The notes beneath the pieces are model-generated. The model was not told the DNA's origin. It was given only the letters and a program-made list of their open reading frames with translations, and ran no database searches. Positions 59,835-64,000 of a stretch of 64,000 nucleotides of DNA are shown piece by piece. The translations under genes and the position numbers were made by a program. This DNA comes from Anarhynchus alexandrinus (lineage: Eukaryota; Chordata; Aves; Charadriiformes; Charadriidae), in assembly GCA_008711295.1 (NCBI GenBank), contig VUYV01000015.1:3733715-3797714 (forward strand), in the 5' to 3' direction. Numbering within the stretch: the stretch's first letter is position 1; every line of letters begins with the position of its first letter.

Positions 59835-62049
59835 GCCTGTCTTCTTTCCATTTTATTTAAGTAGTTATAAATAGGAAATTAATTAAGAATTATATTCAGA
59901 GGTATTTCCTGTGACCTGTCTGCAAATACACAACAAATCCAATTCTCTTCAGTGTTGTTACTCTCATTGTGAGGTATTCTTGACATTCACTAGAGGCCAG
60001 TGGTGCAACTATTATGTGTACCGATGTGTAGATGTACAAAGGCTGCCCAGGGCAAGTTATTTAGTAACCTGGTTCCAAAAGTGGCAGAAGATGGAGGTAA
60101 ATACCAATAATTAACTGGGAAAAAAATTCCTATTTTGACTTTTTTATTAGCACACATAGCCACCTTTCATTTCTCTTGGGAAATCTAATGAACAATGTTT
60201 ATTGGCTTATCTGTAAAACTCTTGTTATTAATAAATGCAGAATTAGTTCACATACTTTATCCAGTGGTCAGACCCATCTAGAATTCTTGGAAACAGCTGC
60301 AAATATTTAGTCCGTGTCATCAAAGCAGACCTTTGTTTTTTTCTGGTTATTAGTATTAGAAAAGAACATTAAAACTATTAAGGTACACATATATCTGTTT
60401 TTATAGAACACATACACACGCACTTACATCCATGATATTTGTATTACACATTTCTCATGAAACAGGGGATGCCTTTTTATACTTCCTGATAAGAAAAGCA
60501 TATCACAAACAAGAATTTAGTCAGTGCCTTTTGTCAGTTAGGCCTGTTAGTATACCTGCCTAATACTTCTGGATATGAAAGTTCACCAAATTCAGAAAAT
60601 ATATCTCATATTGGAAAAAAAAAAAAGTGGAAGTAAACTGGAAAAAATTGATTTGAATTCTGTATGATATTATTAATTTATATTTTAAGAGAAATGTGAA
60701 AGACTAAAAAAATAATGGAATAACCATACAAAAAACCCCACAAAATTGCTATTGATGTACTCATTCATAACAAAAGTAATGGTTCCCAGGTTAGCAGACT
60801 TCAGGTTATTTTAAGCAATTGTTCTGGTCTTCATAGGGGAAACCAATTTCACCAACTACTTCCTATTTTAAGACCATTTTGAGAAAGAGATTTAGTTTAA
60901 ATTTTGATGTCTTTAAATGGTGGAGAAACCAGGACTCTGGATAAATTGATCCAATTACTAATTATTCCCAGGGTTTAAATAAATGCAAACAATTATTTTG
61001 GTTTAGCTTAAGCTTTTTTTGGTTCAGCTTACAGTTTTAAGAATGTTGATGTAGTTTACCATCTTTATTAAAGGGATGTCTCCTGTTATAATCTTTTCCA
61101 TGTGTCAGTTTATGAGATATGATCAAAAAACTTCCTATGTTTCTTCTTTTAAGCTTAATAATGTAATTATTAAATCATTACTAGGAACTCATTTTTAGCC
61201 CTTTTCCATTATCAGGATATTTTTTTTTCAATCAACTTTATAGGACTAAGTACAGGAATGAAATCAGTATTACTGCTTCACTGTGTCTTCTAAGTATCTC
61301 CAAAATTAGAATATTTTGCCTTGAACTTCAGTATCAGCACACCTCTGTCCTTTCTTTTAGAAAAACAGTTCTGTTGCTGAATTTTGATGGGGAGGCAAAA
61401 GTGGTGGGTTATGGGGAGTCCTTTATTATTTCCTCTTCAGGGAGAAAAATTATTTATGCATGCATGGCCACCCATGTAGAAAACTACAAGTACTTTCCAG
61501 ACTGACCTGGCTGTATGTATGACAGTTCTACTCCAAAGACCCTACAGATGTACTATGGTAGCACAGTACCCAACCTAGCAAGCATTGTATGTAGGGCCAT
61601 GCCAAAAAGCTCAAGGAACAGACAGAATAGTTTGTTGTCTGTGCGACTTTCCTTTCTAAAATGTGATTTTTGGCGAGTTGCAGTCTGTTTTCCAAATGAG
61701 AATAAATTCAGGTAAACAGCCATTATGTGATTCCCAGCAGTGTTAAGTGGTTCGACCACACATTGACTTCATTGTACAGCCCCATATTCTGCAGGACAGA
61801 CCAAATTTTGTCATCTCACTGCTAAATAGAAATTAACTAAGAGATACACAGTCTCTCTTTTGCTTTTTTCTTAAACCCTTTTGTGATGAAAAATCATGCA
61901 GGATTTTTCCATGCTGTAAACACTGAGGCCAGAAAGTTAATAATTACCCTCATTGCATAAACAATGCACACGCAAAGCCTGGGCAAAAGAAACCTAATTC
62001 TCCAACCGAAAGACATAACCTGATAATGTAGAGCCAATTGTTATAGCTG
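59835..62049. other. Single-copy AT-rich noncoding sequence
   Basis: No gene was recognised. An A run lies near 60615. Opposed frames of 66 and 68 codons at 61515-61759 cover the same DNA and look like chance. Confidence 0.6.
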
Positions 62050-62660
62050 CTACTCATGCGAAATAAAGCCTAGAGTCCTCTTGTCCCACTGATTTCTGTA
62101 GGCCAATAATAGGACTAAAATGATGCATAAGGATATAATGATTAAAAAAAATAATTAAGCACAAAATAGCCTTTGATATCAACAGCTTCCTTTCATCAAC
62201 TCTGAAAACTGACTGCCCATCAACAATATAGTGAATTGGGCCTGAAAATGGAAGTATCACTACAAATTCCCCATTTTCTCTGAATGCAAAGCAAAACAGC
62301 ATTCGCTCATTAAATTTTACAAATAAATTCAACTCATTGGCTTGAGCAAAAATGATGACATAGCTAACCGAAACATCTCCAAAGCCAGTACTGAAAACAT
62401 AATGACAAGTGAAAATGAGTCAATAAATGCAGGTATATTTAAAGGGAAAAAGCAGGCAAAGCATTTATTTAGTATATAAAAATCTGCAGAATATCCTTCC
62501 CATCACTGTCTGTATGCAAAGCCAGTCATATATAAAGAGTTTTATTTTCTTCTGTAGAAAGGAATTTAGTTGCGGAGGACTTTTTTCTTCCTAACTAGCT
62601 GTCAGCTGTTACTGTCAGCAGTGATTAAACATAAGCAGGAGTTGTGATTCATCAACGGCA
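62050..62660. promoter_or_regulatory. Candidate conserved noncoding region
   Basis: About 600 bases of complex AT-rich sequence with few homopolymers, no repeat resemblance and dense A/T-core motifs (ATAATGATT, ATAATTAAGCACAAAATAGC, CTCATTAAATTTTACAAATA). Near the right end is GCTGTCAGCTGTTACTGTCA with GTGATTAAAC. This is the texture of vertebrate conserved noncoding elements, but single-sequence evidence is weak. Confidence 0.25.
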
Positions 62661-63149
62661 GATAGAATCATCACGGATGTAAAGTATTCTTTGTTCCAAG
62701 GTCAGATCTTGTATGAAGCTAGGACAACTTTATGCACCAAGCCCTGCGTCTGGCTTATTTATGGTAATTCATTTACTGTCATATCATTACAGAACAAGAA
62801 TAAAAATTATATGCAATTGGAGAAATATGTTCAGAAAACATGGGGAGGAGGAAGTGTGTGTATTTGTATGTGTGTGTGTTTTATGAACAGTATGATAAGC
62901 TGGATCTATGGCTATGCACATACATTCTAGTATGCATATTAATGGTTTGTATCTATAGAGAACCTGATGTATTTAAAAATATTCGAGCAGCTTAAAAGCA
63001 TTACAACATCCCTCCCCTGGGCATTGCTTTGGCAGGTTTCTTAACCAGTACGCTCCCCAAGAAATGTCACTTACCAAATCTCTGTACGCTACTACCTAAA
63101 ACAACGGGACTCATATCAGGATCAGCAACTCTGGGCACTTTTAATACCT
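62661..63149. other. Noncoding stretch
   Basis: Contains a short TG-rich patch at 62855-62880 and no recognised gene. Confidence 0.6.
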
Positions 63150-63287
63150 ACTTAATAATAATAATTACTGATGGCTAAAATGAGGTATAAAGAGATTAAG
63201 TGATTTGTTGGACTATGCACAGCAAGAAAATAACCTAAGTGGGGAATATGCCCTGGGATTCTGTGTTCTTAATCCTATGTCTCAGGT
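63150..63287 (+). repeat. MIR-like SINE relic
   Basis: TTAATAATAATAATTACTGA, AATGAGGTATAAAGAGATTA, AGTGATTTGTTGGACTATGC, ACAGCAAGAAAATAACC and CCCTGGGATTCTGTGTTCTT follow the MIR 3' half in order (aactgaggcacagagaggttaagtgacttgcccaaggtcacacagc ... aacccagg). It is diverged, but the order is intact. Confidence 0.6.
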
Positions 63288-64000
63288 AGCAAATTTGTAA
63301 TTCCAGGGAAGCTGAGAAGAGGATTTGATCTTTATGTCTCAAGATCTCATCTATCCACCACAATCTCTAGCAAACAAAGACTAACTGAAACAGTAAGAAT
63401 TATTTTCCCCTGTTATTAAAGCTTTTAGATTGTTCTTTGCATATTCCTAAGTATTCTACATTCTACTTGGCTAAGTAGAAAGGCAGTGAGATATACAGAG
63501 AGATGAAAAGTACATCATTAATGCAGCTGAGAAATGAATTAGATACTCTGAGAACTTCAAGACTTTTTGAAACTACATTGCAGTCATCAACAAATGAGTC
63601 ATAGGACTTCAAATTTTATTTAATTTTTCAATACTAAATTCATGGCCTGCCAATTTCCGAATTCAAGCAAATTTATGCCTCTTTGTTATATACTCTTTCT
63701 AATTGTTTCTATCAGAGAGAGTTTTTTTAAAACAAATAATTGATGAAAGTTGGGTTTTTTTCTTCTGAATTCCTGTATTTTCATGATTCATGGGCTTTTA
63801 AGGATAGAAAGAAATGTTATGATCGTGAAATCTTACCTCCTTCATAATATATCTTAGAGAAATTTAGTAATTCTTGCAGAAATTATTCCTGATTCTCTAG
63901 TAAGCCGTCACCACCGAGGCCATCAGCTGGAATCCATCATAATTAAACAGCATTACCTATTTCTTTTTAATTTCTCTTTTAGGGAAAAAAAAAAAAAAAA
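63288..64000. other. AT-rich noncoding sequence to the window edge
   Basis: No gene was recognised. It ends in a run of 16 As cut by the window boundary, so the true length of that run is unknown. Confidence 0.6.

Noticed and set aside
59663..59851. R/K/E-rich open frame
   Set aside because: It is the direct translation of the polypyrimidine microsatellite on the minus strand.
61755..61830. CATTGACTTCATTG motif recalling the CATTGACTTCAATG core of fold-back repeats
   Set aside because: No matching GATCCAAAG or CCTGCAG outer arms flank it, so the short match is not enough.
1..64000. CRISPR arrays, bacterial-type operons, rRNA and tRNA genes
   Set aside because: I looked for regularly spaced direct repeats, dense co-directional frames with Shine-Dalgarno sites and cloverleaf-like segments. 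None was seen, and the repeat content shows an avian nuclear genome.

Overview
This window is vertebrate nuclear DNA, almost certainly from a bird. It is AT-rich, has no operon-like gene packing, and carries several 5'-truncated CR1 LINEs ending in the octamer-type 3' tail (ATTCTATG units) typical of birds and other sauropsids. It also holds an LTR of a type I recall from avian endogenous retroviruses, with TGTGCTGG at the start and ACCACGACA at the end. Interspersed repeats cover only a small share of the window, as expected for an avian genome. I see no protein-coding exon, rRNA, tRNA or recognisable small RNA gene. Every long open frame is either a CR1 ORF2 remnant (30924-32096, 46916-47803, 48419-49166) or looks like chance. 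The window is best read as a gene desert or part of a very long intron.

Layout. 1-21565 is mostly single-copy AT-rich sequence with MIR-like SINE relics (about 2150, 15075 and 19560), two fold-back repeat relics (7372-7444 and 19134-19237), a G-rich tract (2994-3019) and a possible conserved noncoding block (5700-6010). 21566-26660 holds a short CR1 tail, a pair of diverged same-strand copies of a repeat I cannot classify (22548-22970 and 26234-26660), and an old CR1 relic between them. 28761-33890 is a CR1 cluster: three elements, with the middle one inverted. 35651-38755 has two more fold-back relics, a probable solo LTR with an unusual internal duplication (36102-36935), and an old relic of another type. 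44483-49166 has three more CR1 pieces. Two of them lie tail to tail, and one is interrupted by the only sizeable assembly gap (48853-49050). 49167-64000 is again mainly single-copy sequence, with old repeat relics, microsatellites and several blocks whose composition suggests regulatory conservation.

Nothing here encodes a working product as far as I can see. The CR1 copies are dead: they are 5'-truncated and carry frameshifts, stops or lost catalytic aspartates, and the LTR has no internal retroviral sequence beside it. The most interesting material is structural: the unclassified direct-repeat pair, the duplicated LTR 3' half, the fold-back relics, the inverted CR1 pair beside the gap, and a few candidate noncoding regulatory blocks that only genome alignment could confirm. 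I found no evidence of a new coding system.
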